Assembly: GCA_963777975.1 (NCBI GenBank)
Contig: CAVZSO010000010.1
Span: forward strand, 62,001-126,000
Direction of reading: 5' to 3'
Length of the DNA: 64,000 bases
Source: CSP1-4 sp963777975
GTDB taxonomy: Bacteria; Chloroflexota; Limnocylindria; Limnocylindrales; CSP1-4
The notes beneath the pieces are model-generated. The model did no database searches. It worked only from the letters and a program-made list of their open reading frames with translations, and was not told where the DNA came from. A program made the position numbers and the translations under genes. Shown here piece after piece: positions 56,481-64,000 of the stretch; within the stretch, counting starts at the first letter, position 1; each line of letters starts with the position of its first letter.

Positions 56481-57290
56481 CTAGCGGACGAGATCGAGGA
56501 TCGACGCGTGGTGGCGAGACGATGCGGCCACGATGGAGACGCCTCGGCTCCGCCGCGTGGCGTCGAACCAGGGCCCGGCCGCGGGGTCGGTCACCACGGC
56601 GCCACCCTCCTGGGCGATGAGCCCGGCCGCGGCGACGTCCCAGTTGGACAGTGAGCGCAGCTGCACGAAGATGTCGAAACGACCGTTGGCGACGTAGGTC
56701 AATGCCAGGGCGGAGCTGCCCAGGTTGCGACTCACGCGGGTCGCCCGGCGGATGGCGGCCTCGCGTCGTCGATAGCCGGTCCAGGGCATGGCCAGCGAGA
56801 TGAGGCAATCTTCCAGGCGCTCCTTGTCCGGCATCCGGATCGGTCGGCCATCGAGCTGTGCGCCCCAGCCGGCGACGGCGCTGAAGAGCTCGTCGCGCAT
56901 CGGGTCGTAGACCACGCCGACGGTCGGGCGTCCATCGAGCACGAAGCCGATGCTGACGCAGAAGAGGGGCACGCCGTTGGCGTAGTTGACGGTGCCGTCG
57001 AGGGGATCGACGACCCAGGCTCGGCCGGCGCCTTCGGATGCATGGGCACCCTGGCCACGTTTGGACCGGTGTTCACCCGACTCCTCGGCCACGATGGCGT
57101 CGTCGGGGAAGTGGCTCCGGATGGCACCCAGGATGAGCGCCTCGCAGAGGTGGTCGACTTCGGTCACCACGTCCTTCGGGCCCTTGTGGACGATGCGCTC
57201 GAGGCGCTCGTAGCGCTCGAGCTGGATGGCGCCGGCGCCGCGCGCGGCTTCGATGGCCATCGCCAGCTCCGCCGCATGCTCGGTCGTCAT
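56481..57290 (-). CDS. Inositol monophosphatase family protein
   Basis: This is a 269-residue Mg2+-dependent phosphatase. The metal-binding motifs are IVAEESGEH (motif 1), WVVDPLDGTVNYANGVPLFC (motif A) and LSNWDVAAAGLIAQEGGAVV (motif B). It matches SuhB/IMPase proteins that dephosphorylate inositol or histidinol phosphates. The ATG at 57290 is followed by a normal N-terminal helix. The gene starts 19 bases from the end of the upstream membrane protein gene on the same strand. Confidence 0.9.
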   Translation of the reverse strand: MTTEHAAELAMAIEAARGAGAIQLERYERLERIVHKGPKDVVTEVDHLCEALILGAIRSHFPDDAIVAEESGEHRSKRGQGAHASEGAGRAWVVDPLDGTVNYANGVPLFCVSIGFVLDGRPTVGVVYDPMRDELFSAVAGWGAQLDGRPIRMPDKERLEDCLISLAMPWTGYRRREAAIRRATRVSRNLGSSALALTYVANGRFDIFVQLRSLSNWDVAAAGLIAQEGGAVVTDPAAGPWFDATRRSRGVSIVAASSRHHASILDLVR

Positions 57291-57309
57291 CGGCGTCGGG
57301 CGTCGCAGT

Positions 57310-57795
57310 TCAACTGCAGTGGACGAGCAGTCGCTCGGCGACCCAGGGCGGATCGTCAGGTCCCGGCGGCGGGACCGTGCGCGCGACCTGGATCGTCCCG
57401 CCCGCCTCGATCGAGGACGTCCGGAAGACCGGGTCGGCCGGTGTGCTGACGCCGCCGCGAGTGATCCGGCAGGTTGCGATGTTGGGCGAGCTCCCCGAGT
57501 TGGTGACGGCGAAGACGATGTCCGCGCCGCCGTCGGCGAGGCCGACCGCGCCGAGCACCTCGACCGGGAACGGTCCGATGCTGCCGAGTGCCCAGTTGGC
57601 GACGAAGGCCAGGATGAGGAAGCCGATGCCGATGCCGACCACGATCGTGCCGTGGACCTGGGTCGTGCTGGGGCCCTTGAGCGCGGCGGGGTTGTCCTCG
57701 TCACAGAGGGCCACGCCGAGGGGCGTCGGCTTGCCGCAGCGGACGCACGTGTCGTGGGGCTTGGTCAGGTCGATGGTCGGCACGCCCGTCGTCAT
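57310..57795 (-). CDS. Hypothetical protein with zinc-ribbon-like N-terminus and one TM helix
   Basis: This 161-residue protein has a short cysteine motif near the start (HDTCVRCGKPTPLGVALCDE). One hydrophobic helix follows at about residues 47-75 (HGTIVVGIGIGFLILAFVAN), then a beta-rich extracytoplasmic domain (VFAVTNSGSSPNIATCRITR) of the FxLYD type, suggested by the 'N...G' pattern. The family was not recognised with certainty. It is the first gene of a possible pair with the IMPase. Confidence 0.6.
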   Translation of the reverse strand: MTTGVPTIDLTKPHDTCVRCGKPTPLGVALCDEDNPAALKGPSTTQVHGTIVVGIGIGFLILAFVANWALGSIGPFPVEVLGAVGLADGGADIVFAVTNSGSSPNIATCRITRGGVSTPADPVFRTSSIEAGGTIQVARTVPPPGPDDPPWVAERLLVHCS

Positions 57796-57832
57796 GGCGC
57801 CGGCAGCGTATCGCGGATGGACGGTCGATGTG

Positions 57833-58681
57833 TCAGTTCAGCGAGGCGCGCTCCGCGGCCGCCAGGACCTCGCCGATCCGATCGCGTCGGACCCAGTTCA
57901 GGATGAGCTCATCGGCGCCGGCCTCGCGCCAACCCTCGGCGGCGCCGACCATATCCACCAGGAGCGGGTCGGAATCGGCCTCCTCGAGCGGTCGCAGGTC
58001 CACCGCCACGATGACCTTCACATCGTGGCGGCTCCGCCCGGCGGCCGCGAGGGCCTCCTCGAAGGCCGGCAGGTCCTTGGCCAGACGCGCCTCGGTGGTC
58101 GCCCACGCGTCGCCGACCCGGGCGGCCAGTCGGGCCCCGGCCGGCGTCTCGCCGCCGATGACGATGCGCGGCGTGGGATCGGGCACGGGGTTGGCGACGG
58201 CTTCGGTCAGTCGCGTCCAGCGACCCTCATACGAGACCGGCCCGCCGGTCCACAGCGCACGCAGGATGGCGACCGTCTCCTCGAGATGCGCGACCCGTTC
58301 GGCCGGCGCCGGGAAGTCGATGCCCAGCATCGCCATCTCGTTCGCGAAGCCGCCGATGCCGATGCCGACGTCCAGCCGCCCCGGCGCCATGGCCGCGACG
58401 TTGGCGGTCATCCGGGCCAGCACGCTCGGGTGACGGTTCATGACGTTGGTGACGAAGGACCCGATGGTCGCTCGCTGGGTGACCGTTGCCGCGCCGGCCA
58501 GGGTCGTCCAGCACTCCAACACGGCCCGATGCGTCTCGCCCCGACTGAGGAAGTGGTCCCAGATGTAGATGCCATCGAAACCGGCAAGGTCCAGCCAGCC
58601 TGCCGTCCGCAGCCACCACAACGGCGACACGCCGATGGACGTCGGATTGATGCCGATGCGCGGTCGTTGCCGCTCGCTCAC
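57833..58681 (-). CDS. LLM-class flavin/F420-dependent oxidoreductase A
   Basis: This is a 282-residue (beta/alpha)8 barrel of the bacterial luciferase-like group. Landmarks are AGFDGIYIWDHFLSRG near the start, ARMTANVAAMAPGRLDVGIG in the centre, and RIVIGGETPAGARLAARVGD. The clustering with other LLM genes and cofD makes F420 the likely cofactor, though FMN cannot be excluded. The GTG at 58681 lies 81 bases from the divergent MTA phosphorylase start. Substrate unknown. Confidence 0.85.
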   Translation of the reverse strand: MSERQRPRIGINPTSIGVSPLWWLRTAGWLDLAGFDGIYIWDHFLSRGETHRAVLECWTTLAGAATVTQRATIGSFVTNVMNRHPSVLARMTANVAAMAPGRLDVGIGIGGFANEMAMLGIDFPAPAERVAHLEETVAILRALWTGGPVSYEGRWTRLTEAVANPVPDPTPRIVIGGETPAGARLAARVGDAWATTEARLAKDLPAFEEALAAAGRSRHDVKVIVAVDLRPLEEADSDPLLVDMVGAAEGWREAGADELILNWVRRDRIGEVLAAAERASLN

Positions 58682-58762
58682 GGGCTGCCTCGTCTACGCT
58701 GTCGCGGTCCACTCACTGCCGCCCCACGAATGCAGCGCAGCGTACCGCGTGGAGGCCCCTCG

Positions 58763-59564
58763 ATGACCAACGAACGCGCAGAGATCGGCATCTTCGGCGG
58801 GTCGGGCTTCTACTCCTTCCTCGACGACGCGCACGAGGTCGAGATCGAGACGCCCTATGGTGCGCCGTCCGCACCGCTGACCCTGGGCTCGATCGGCGGT
58901 CGGTCGGTGGCCTTCCTGCCGCGCCACGGCAGGGCCCACCAGTTCCCGCCGCACATGATCAACTACCGGGCCAACCTGTGGGCGATGCAGGCCTGTGGCG
59001 TGCAGCCGGATCGTGGGACCGTGCGCCGTCGGCTCGCTTCGTGCCGATGTCCATCCGGGCGAGTTCCTCATCGCCGACCAGCTGGTCGATCGGACCAACG
59101 CCCGCAAGGACACGTTCTACGACGGGCCCAAGACCACGCACGTCTCCTTCGCCGACCCGTACTGCCCGACGCTCCGCCCGATCGCCGTCCAGACCGCGCG
59201 CGACGAGGGCATCAGCGTCCACGACCGGGGCACCATGGTCGTCATCCAGGGACCGCGCTTCTCGACCCGTGCCGAGTCGCGCTGGTTCTCGTCGGCGGGC
59301 TGGTCCGTGGTCGGCATGACGCAGTACCCGGAGGCGTACCTGGCCCGCGAGCTCGAGATCTGCTTCGTCAACGTCTCGCTGGTGACCGACTACGACGCCG
59401 GCCTCGAGGACGACGATGCGCCGGTGACGCACGAGGGCGTGCTCGAGGTCTTCGACGCCAACGTCGAGAAGGTCCGCCGCCTGCTCTTCGCGCTGGTGCC
59501 GCGCATCCCGGTCGAACGAGACTGCCCCTGTGCCACGGCCCTCGGCAGCGCCAGCAGCGACTAG
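58763..59564 (+). CDS. S-methyl-5'-thioadenosine phosphorylase family protein (one frameshift)
   Basis: This purine nucleoside phosphorylase of about 266 residues splits methylthioadenosine to adenine and methylthioribose 1-phosphate in methionine salvage. Motifs are IGIFGGSGFYSFLDD, phosphate-site VAFLPRHGRAHQFPPHMINY, and QGPRFSTRAESRWF with MTQYPEAYLARELEIC. Near 59005 the frame changes, and the sequence resumes at VGSLRADVHPGEFLIADQLV. A GGAGG site precedes the ATG at 58763. Activity on inosine or guanosine is also possible in this family. Confidence 0.87.
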
Positions 59565-59579
59565 CAGGTCGTCCGGCTG

Positions 59580-60224
59580 GTGACAGACGACACGAGCCTG
59601 CTGGATCTCGCCGACTGGCGTCGACGAGTGGCGGAGATGTGGTCCGAATGGCGGTCCGGCTGCCAGACGGATCCTGCGGCCGCGACGGCGAAGCTGCGCG
59701 CCACCCGCGACGTGCTGTACAGGACCCACCCACAGTCTCCACTGCCCGAGCAGGATCGGGAGCGGTTCGCCGGAGTCCCGACGTGGCCCTACGATCCGGC
59801 GTGGCGCCTGCGCGCGTCCCTCGTGCTCGATGCGGGATCCGAACCGGGGCTGCTGCCCGTGCCGTGGACGGCGCCGTCCACGGTCGCCATGCGGCTCATC
59901 GGCCACGTCGATCTGACCGTGCCGTTGGCCGGCCAGCGGCTGCCGGTCTTCTGGATCGAGGGTTATACCGGCGGTCTCTTCATCCCGTTTCGCGACCTGA
60001 CGTCGGGAAACGAGACGTACGGGGCGGGCCGATATCTGATCGATACGGCGAAGTCCGCGGACCACGGCCGCGATCCGGTGACGGAGGAGTTGGTCCTGGA
60101 CTTCAACGTCGTCTACCACCCTTCCTGCGTCTACGACCCGCGATGGACATGCCCGCTGGCGCCGCCAGGCAGTCGATTGGACGCAGCGGTCCGTGTCGGC
60201 GACCGCCTCCCGGCTCCCGCCTGA
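59580..60224 (+). CDS. DUF1684 family protein
   Basis: This 214-residue soluble protein matches DUF1684. Conserved parts are VLYRTHPQSPLPEQDRERFA near residue 50, FIPFRDLTSGNETYGAGRYL, and LVLDFNVVYHPSCVYDPRWT followed by CPLAPPGSRL. The family is widespread, but its biochemical role is not established. The GTG at 59580 follows the MTA phosphorylase stop by 15 bases, so both are probably on one transcript. Confidence 0.88.
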   Translation: MTDDTSLLDLADWRRRVAEMWSEWRSGCQTDPAAATAKLRATRDVLYRTHPQSPLPEQDRERFAGVPTWPYDPAWRLRASLVLDAGSEPGLLPVPWTAPSTVAMRLIGHVDLTVPLAGQRLPVFWIEGYTGGLFIPFRDLTSGNETYGAGRYLIDTAKSADHGRDPVTEELVLDFNVVYHPSCVYDPRWTCPLAPPGSRLDAAVRVGDRLPAPA

Positions 60225-60335
60225 TCACTCGCCGACGATCACGTCATGCCGCCCGGCGGTCCCAGGACGGCCGATGCGACACGTGACCCTCTCTCGCGTA
60301 CCATCGGCCTACCCTCTCGCCACCCGGAGCCGCCC

Positions 60336-60776
60336 ATGCCCGATGCCGTTGCCGGATTGACGCCCGCCGTTCGCCGGTACCTCGACGTCCCGCCACGCCA
60401 CGCCACGCTGGCCACGAGCGGCACCGACGGGACGCCCCATGTGAGCGTCATCTGGTATCGCCTCGAGGGGGACGACATCCTCGTCAACTCGCGCGTGGGG
60501 CGGCGATGGCCGCGTGAGCTGCAGGCTGATCCGCGCTGCGCCCTGACGGTCATCCATCCGGACATCGACCACGAGCTGTACGTCGCCATCCAGGCCGAGG
60601 CCGAGGTCGTGGCGACCGGGGCCGCGGCGCTGGCCGACATCCAGGCGCTGGCGCGGCGGTACGGTGGCGATCCGGCCAAGTTCGAGGGCCAGTCGCGCAT
60701 CAGCTTCCGCCTGCGGCCGACGTCGGTCGTCGTCCACGGTGCGCTCGAGCCGGCAGCGGCCGAGGTCGGCGCGTGA
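60336..60776 (+). CDS. PPOX-class F420/FMN-dependent oxidoreductase
   Basis: This is a 146-residue split-barrel flavin-fold protein of the pyridoxamine 5'-phosphate oxidase-like group. The N-terminal LDVPPRHATLATSGTDGTPH and VSVIWYRLEGDDILVNSRVG match the F420-binding (FDOR-B) or FMN-binding members. The C-terminal strand is RISFRLRPTSVVVHGALEP. The stop overlaps the next LLM gene by GTGA. With cofD nearby, F420 is the more likely cofactor. Confidence 0.82.
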   Translation: MPDAVAGLTPAVRRYLDVPPRHATLATSGTDGTPHVSVIWYRLEGDDILVNSRVGRRWPRELQADPRCALTVIHPDIDHELYVAIQAEAEVVATGAAALADIQALARRYGGDPAKFEGQSRISFRLRPTSVVVHGALEPAAAEVGA

Positions 60777-61762
60777 GCCGGCCGAAGATCGGCTACGCGG
60801 CGATGCTCGAGCAGTTCCATCCGACCGAGCTGCTCGAGATGTGCACGGCCGCGGAAGCGGCCGGCTTCGACGGCATCATGGCGGCCGACCACGTCCAGCC
60901 CTGGGTCCCGCAGCAGGGCCAGGCGGCCTATGTCTGGAGCTTCATGACGGCGGCCCTGGAGCGCACGCGCGGCGACGTCGGTCCAGGCGTGACCTGTCCC
61001 AGCTTCCGCCAGCACCCGGCCATGGTGGCGCAGGCGGCCGCGACCATGGCGGCCATGTATCCGGGCCGATTCTGGCTCGGGTTGGGGTCCGGCGAGGCGC
61101 TCAACGAGCACATCGTGGCCACGTACTGGCCCGAGGCGCCGGAGCGGATCGCGCGCATGTTCGAGGCCATCGAGATCATACGCAAGCTCTTCAGCGGCAA
61201 GGACGTCAAGCACAAGGGCGAGTACTACCGCATGGAGACGATGCGCTTGTGGACGATGCCCGCCACGACGCCGCTCATCTATGTCGCCACTGCGGGGCCG
61301 ATCACGGCCAAGAAGGTGGGCGCCCTGGCGGACGGGATCATCACGGTCGGCGCTCCCGAGGGCCGGGTCCAGACCCTGATGGAGAAATGCTTCGAGGGCT
61401 GCGTCGAGGCGGGCAAGGATCCGGCGAAGTTCAAGTCGATCCTCCAGCTCCACCTGTCGTGGGCAGCGACGGACGAAGAGGCGATGGCCAACGCGTTGCT
61501 CGAGTGGCCGAACGGGGGCATGCGCTTCCCCAAGCAGGACATCCGCTCGCCGCACGACCTCGAGCAGATGGCCCGACTCGTGCGTCCCGAGGACTTCCAG
61601 GGCCGCATGCTCATCAGCTCCGATCTCGAGGCGCACCGACAGGAGATCCAGCGCTACCTGGACGTCGGCTTCGACGAGATCTACCTCCACAACGTCGGTC
61701 GCAATCAGCTCGAATGGGCGGAGGTCTTCGGCCGTGAGGTCCTGCCAGGGTTGACCGCGTGA
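60773..61762 (+). CDS. LLM-class F420-dependent oxidoreductase B (G6PD-like)
   Basis: This 329-residue barrel protein resembles the F420-dependent glucose-6-phosphate dehydrogenase/TIGR03557 group. Motifs include IGYAAMLEQFHPTELLEMCT, GIMAADHVQPWVPQQGQAAY, FWLGLGSGEALNEHIVATYW and YVATAGPITAKKVGALADGI. The exact substrate is unknown; true Fgd activity would need testing. It is translationally coupled to the PPOX-type gene. Confidence 0.87.
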   Translation: MSRPKIGYAAMLEQFHPTELLEMCTAAEAAGFDGIMAADHVQPWVPQQGQAAYVWSFMTAALERTRGDVGPGVTCPSFRQHPAMVAQAAATMAAMYPGRFWLGLGSGEALNEHIVATYWPEAPERIARMFEAIEIIRKLFSGKDVKHKGEYYRMETMRLWTMPATTPLIYVATAGPITAKKVGALADGIITVGAPEGRVQTLMEKCFEGCVEAGKDPAKFKSILQLHLSWAATDEEAMANALLEWPNGGMRFPKQDIRSPHDLEQMARLVRPEDFQGRMLISSDLEAHRQEIQRYLDVGFDEIYLHNVGRNQLEWAEVFGREVLPGLTA

Positions 61763-61805
61763 ACCGGGCCGAGCCCGGCAAACCGACCTGTATCGGCTCC
61801 CGGGC

Positions 61806-62762
61806 ATGAGCGCCCTTCGTCGCCCGCCGACGATCGGCATCAACCTCTGGCCGCAGGACGGAGCCTGGCCGGAGCTGCGCGACGCGGCCGTGGCTGCCGA
61901 TCGCGCCGGCGTCGACTCGCTCTGGACGTGGGATCACCTGTACGCGATCGAAGGCGAGCCGGACCGCCCGATCTTCGAGGCGTGGACGACGCTGGCCGCC
62001 TGGGCCGCCCTGACCGAGCGCATCGAGGTCGGGTTGCTCGTCGGGGCCAATACGTTTCGCAATCCCGGCCTGACCGCCAAGGCTGCCCTGACCATCGACC
62101 ACATCAGCGGCGGTCGGGCCTGGCTCGGCCTGGGTGGTGCCTGGAACGGGGTCGAGCATGAAGCCTTCGGCCTCGACTTCGGCAGCGGCTTCGGCGAGCG
62201 GCTGGACCGGCTCGACGAGGCGCTGGCGGCCATCACCGCGCTCTTTCGTGGAGCGTCTGTGACCTCGCCGGAGGGCGGCGCCTACGGCTTTCATGACCTC
62301 GTGGCCCGTCCGCTTCCGGTACGTGGGCCGGGGCGGCTGCCGATCCTGGTCGGTGGCGGCGGCGAGAAGAAGACGCTGCGCACGACGGCTCGGTACGCCG
62401 ATGCCTGGCACGGCTTCGGCGGCGTCGAGCGCTTCAAGCGCAAGCTCGACATCCTCGAGGGCCACTGCGCCGCGGTCGGCCGCGACCTCACGGAGATCGC
62501 GTTCTCGTGCGGGCCATACGTCTGCATCCGCGACGAGCCGGCCGAAGCGCTGCGCGTCCTGAATGCCGCGCTGGCACCGTACGACAGCTCGGCCGAAGAC
62601 AGCGAGGACACGTGGCTCGGCCCGCCCGAGCGGATCGCCGAGCGCTGGCGTCCCTTCGCCGACATCGGGGTCACCTTCGCCATCGCCGACCTGCCATCGC
62701 CGTACGATCGCGAGACGATCGAGCGCTGGCCAGAGGTACGAGCGCTCATGGCAGGCGCATGA
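61806..62762 (+). CDS. LLM-class F420-dependent oxidoreductase C
   Basis: This 318-residue luciferase-like barrel protein shows AGVDSLWTWDHLYAIEGEPD, TAKAALTIDHISGGRAWLGL, PILVGGGGEKKTLRTTARYA and DAWHGFGGVERFKRKLDILE. These are typical of F420-dependent LLM enzymes. Its stop overlaps the cofD start (ATGA), the strongest local evidence for F420 as cofactor. Substrate unknown. Confidence 0.87.
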   Translation: MSALRRPPTIGINLWPQDGAWPELRDAAVAADRAGVDSLWTWDHLYAIEGEPDRPIFEAWTTLAAWAALTERIEVGLLVGANTFRNPGLTAKAALTIDHISGGRAWLGLGGAWNGVEHEAFGLDFGSGFGERLDRLDEALAAITALFRGASVTSPEGGAYGFHDLVARPLPVRGPGRLPILVGGGGEKKTLRTTARYADAWHGFGGVERFKRKLDILEGHCAAVGRDLTEIAFSCGPYVCIRDEPAEALRVLNAALAPYDSSAEDSEDTWLGPPERIAERWRPFADIGVTFAIADLPSPYDRETIERWPEVRALMAGA

Positions 62763-63718
62763 CCGATCGGGTCGTGATGCTGGCCGGCGGCTACGGCGGC
62801 GCCAAGCTGAGCCACGGCGTGGCCATGCTGGCAGAGGCACCGGGGTCGGATATCGAGCTCTCGGTCATCGTCAACACCGGCGACGACCTCGAGCTCCACG
62901 GCCTGCTCGTCTGCCCGGACCTCGACACCGTCATGTACACATTGGCCGGCCTGGCCAACGACGCCACCGGCTGGGGGGTGCGCGACGAGACCTGGTCGGC
63001 GCGAGCGATGCTCGAGCGCTATGGGCAGGAGACGTGGTTCGGCCTCGGCGACCGGGACATCGCGACCCACCTCCTGCGCTCGAAGCGGATGCGCGCCGGC
63101 GTCCGGCTGACCGAGGTCGAGGCCGAGCTGACACACGCCCTGGGCATCCACGCCCAGCTGCTGCCCATGACCGACGACATCGTGCGCACCAAGCTGCGGA
63201 CCGACGACGGCTGGCTCTCGTTCCAGGACTACTTCGTCCAGCGCCATCATGCCGACGACGTCCACGAGGTGCACTTCCACGGCATCGAGCACGCGCAGGC
63301 GACGACCGAGGCGCTCGAAGCCATCGCCCACGCCGACCGGATCCTGATCGCGCCGTCGAACCCGTTCGTCAGCGTCGGCACCATCCTGGCCGTGCCTGGC
63401 CTGCTCGACGCGCTGCTCGACGCCGAGGCGCCGATCATCGCCGTCAGCCCGCTCATCGGCGGCGCCGCCGTGCGCGGCCCGGCCGACCGGATGTTCGTGA
63501 CCCTTGGCGGCGAGGCGTCGGCCAGCGGCGTCGCGCGTCACTACGTGGAGCGCTACCCGGGCCTCCTCGATGCCATCATCATCGACGAGGTCGACGCCCA
63601 CGAGGCGGACGCCGTCCGTGCCCTCGGCATCGCCGTCGACGTGGCACGCACGCTCATGCTCTCGAACGACGACCGACGTGAGGTGGCTCTGGCAGCGCTC
63701 GCCCTGGAGACGCGTTGA
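62759..63718 (+). CDS. cofD: 2-phospho-L-lactate transferase, coenzyme F420 biosynthesis
   Basis: This 319-residue CofD/FbiA protein transfers the phospholactyl (or phosphoenolpyruvyl) group from its GDP-activated form to Fo. The nucleotide motif is MLAGGYGGAKLSHGVAML. The conserved segments IVNTGDDLELHGLLVCPDLD, TVMYTLAGLANDATGWGVRD and LIAPSNPFVSVGTILAVPGL follow. Length is normal. No cofC, cofE/fbiB or fbiC gene lies in the window. The ATG overlaps the preceding LLM stop. Confidence 0.93.
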   Translation: MTDRVVMLAGGYGGAKLSHGVAMLAEAPGSDIELSVIVNTGDDLELHGLLVCPDLDTVMYTLAGLANDATGWGVRDETWSARAMLERYGQETWFGLGDRDIATHLLRSKRMRAGVRLTEVEAELTHALGIHAQLLPMTDDIVRTKLRTDDGWLSFQDYFVQRHHADDVHEVHFHGIEHAQATTEALEAIAHADRILIAPSNPFVSVGTILAVPGLLDALLDAEAPIIAVSPLIGGAAVRGPADRMFVTLGGEASASGVARHYVERYPGLLDAIIIDEVDAHEADAVRALGIAVDVARTLMLSNDDRREVALAALALETR

Positions 63719-63817
63719 TGGGCTCGGCGGTCTCCTTCGTCCGCCTCTCGGCTGGAGGGGCCGAGCGGTCGGCTCGTAACCCTCCACGGATCGACGAGGT
63801 CGGCGCATCATCCGTCG

Positions 63818-64000
63818 GTGCCGCACCAGCTGCCGACGGGGACCCTGACCTTTCTGTTCACCGACATCGAGGGGTCCACGCGCCTGCTGCAGCGCCTCGG
63901 AGCTCGCTACGCGGACGTGCTCGAACGACACGGCGCCATCGTTCGTGACGCGCTGACGGCACATGGCGGCGTCGAGGTCGGCACCGAGGGCGATGGCTTC
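63818..64000 (+). CDS. Adenylate/guanylate cyclase class III-type protein, N-terminal fragment
   Basis: The first 61 residues of a gene that runs out of the window. The sequence TLTFLFTDIEGSTRLLQRLG with the metal-binding aspartate and the region GGVEVGTEGDGF is the start of a class III cyclase homology domain. In Chloroflexota and actinomycetes such an N-terminal cyclase domain is often followed by an ATPase and TPR or LuxR domains. The GTG at 63818 is used as start; the rest is not visible. Proximity to cofD appears incidental. Confidence 0.8.
   Translation, partial: MPHQLPTGTLTFLFTDIEGSTRLLQRLGARYADVLERHGAIVRDALTAHGGVEVGTEGDGF

Noticed and set aside
57377..58762. A long upstream in-frame extension of the MTA phosphorylase gene
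   Set aside because: It is antisense to the LLM gene and to the small membrane protein gene. The ATG at 58763 has a GGAGG site and begins the conserved domain.
62291..63964. A minus-strand open frame of 557 codons over cofD and the LLM gene
   Set aside because: It is antisense to well-conserved genes and lacks any recognisable domain.
1..64000. tRNA, rRNA, insertion sequence or prophage genes
   Set aside because: None was found by reading: no TTCGA-arm cloverleaf between genes, no transposase motif and no flanking target duplications. A covariance-model search would be needed to exclude small RNAs.

Overview
The window is high-GC, gene-dense chromosomal DNA from a free-living bacterium. CofD with three LLM/F420-type oxidoreductases, a SARP/BTAD-type regulator, a polyphosphate glucokinase, a single-chain pyruvate dehydrogenase E1 and a phenylacetyl-CoA epoxidase operon suggest a Chloroflexota (Limnocylindria-like) or actinomycete-like lineage. 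I lean to Chloroflexota, with modest confidence. No rRNA, tRNA, CRISPR array, insertion sequence or phage gene was recognised.

Layout. 1-7 kb: the end of a sugar ABC permease, a small anchored protein, a frameshifted flavin disulfide reductase, VOC proteins, a class III aminotransferase, and a TetR regulator with an MFS drug exporter under matching operators. 7-11.5 kb: a minus-strand run (DUF4386 protein, M20 peptidase, amidinotransferase, VOC protein, lipase). 11.5-13.8 kb: an MBL hydrolase, an ECF sigma factor and an O6-alkylguanine methyltransferase with an inverted Ada layout. 13.8-16.7 kb: a large BTAD-ATPase-TPR regulator. 16.8-25.4 kb: seven tandem paralogous membrane proteins, the last copies badly frameshifted. 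25.5-27.9 kb: a GAF-PP2C-HATPase fusion and two STAS proteins, i.e. a partner-switching output module directly behind the receptor array. 27.9-33.3 kb: an unknown protein, a CrtI-like FAD enzyme, and an ABC-2 exporter divergent from an apparently double-HTH TetR protein. 33.1-37.1 kb: the minus-strand operon paaA-paaB-paaC-paaD plus a saccharopine-dehydrogenase-like gene. 37.2-42.7 kb: a lipoprotein, a methyltransferase, a HAD enzyme, an alpha/beta hydrolase, a PQQ-type sugar dehydrogenase, and a zinc-ribbon protein whose ribosome binding site lies in a predicted hairpin. 42.8-46.5 kb: a membrane protein, a lipoprotein, CopC and an MFS carrier. 46.6-53 kb: AceE, PpgK and a P-type ATPase. 53-58 kb: a 5'-3' exonuclease, a lipid-kinase-like protein, an orphan antitoxin, a K+ channel, an IMPase and a small membrane protein. 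57.8-63.7 kb: F420-linked enzymes, MTA phosphorylase, a DUF1684 protein and CofD. The window ends inside a class III cyclase-type gene.

Many genes are split by single-base frameshifts although conserved sequence continues in the next frame (for example the regulator at 13.8-16.7 kb, the array, paaA and the PQQ enzyme), while long genes such as aceE are intact. This looks largely like indel error in the assembly. The much denser damage at 22.4-25.4 kb could also be real decay or mis-polishing of repeats. Such genes are given as one feature with the estimated shift points.

The most interesting unit is 16.8-27.9 kb: seven receptor-like membrane proteins without an output domain, translationally coupled where the junctions can be read, and followed by one soluble GAF-phosphatase-kinase protein and two antagonists. 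It may be a multi-input switch for a sigma factor encoded elsewhere.
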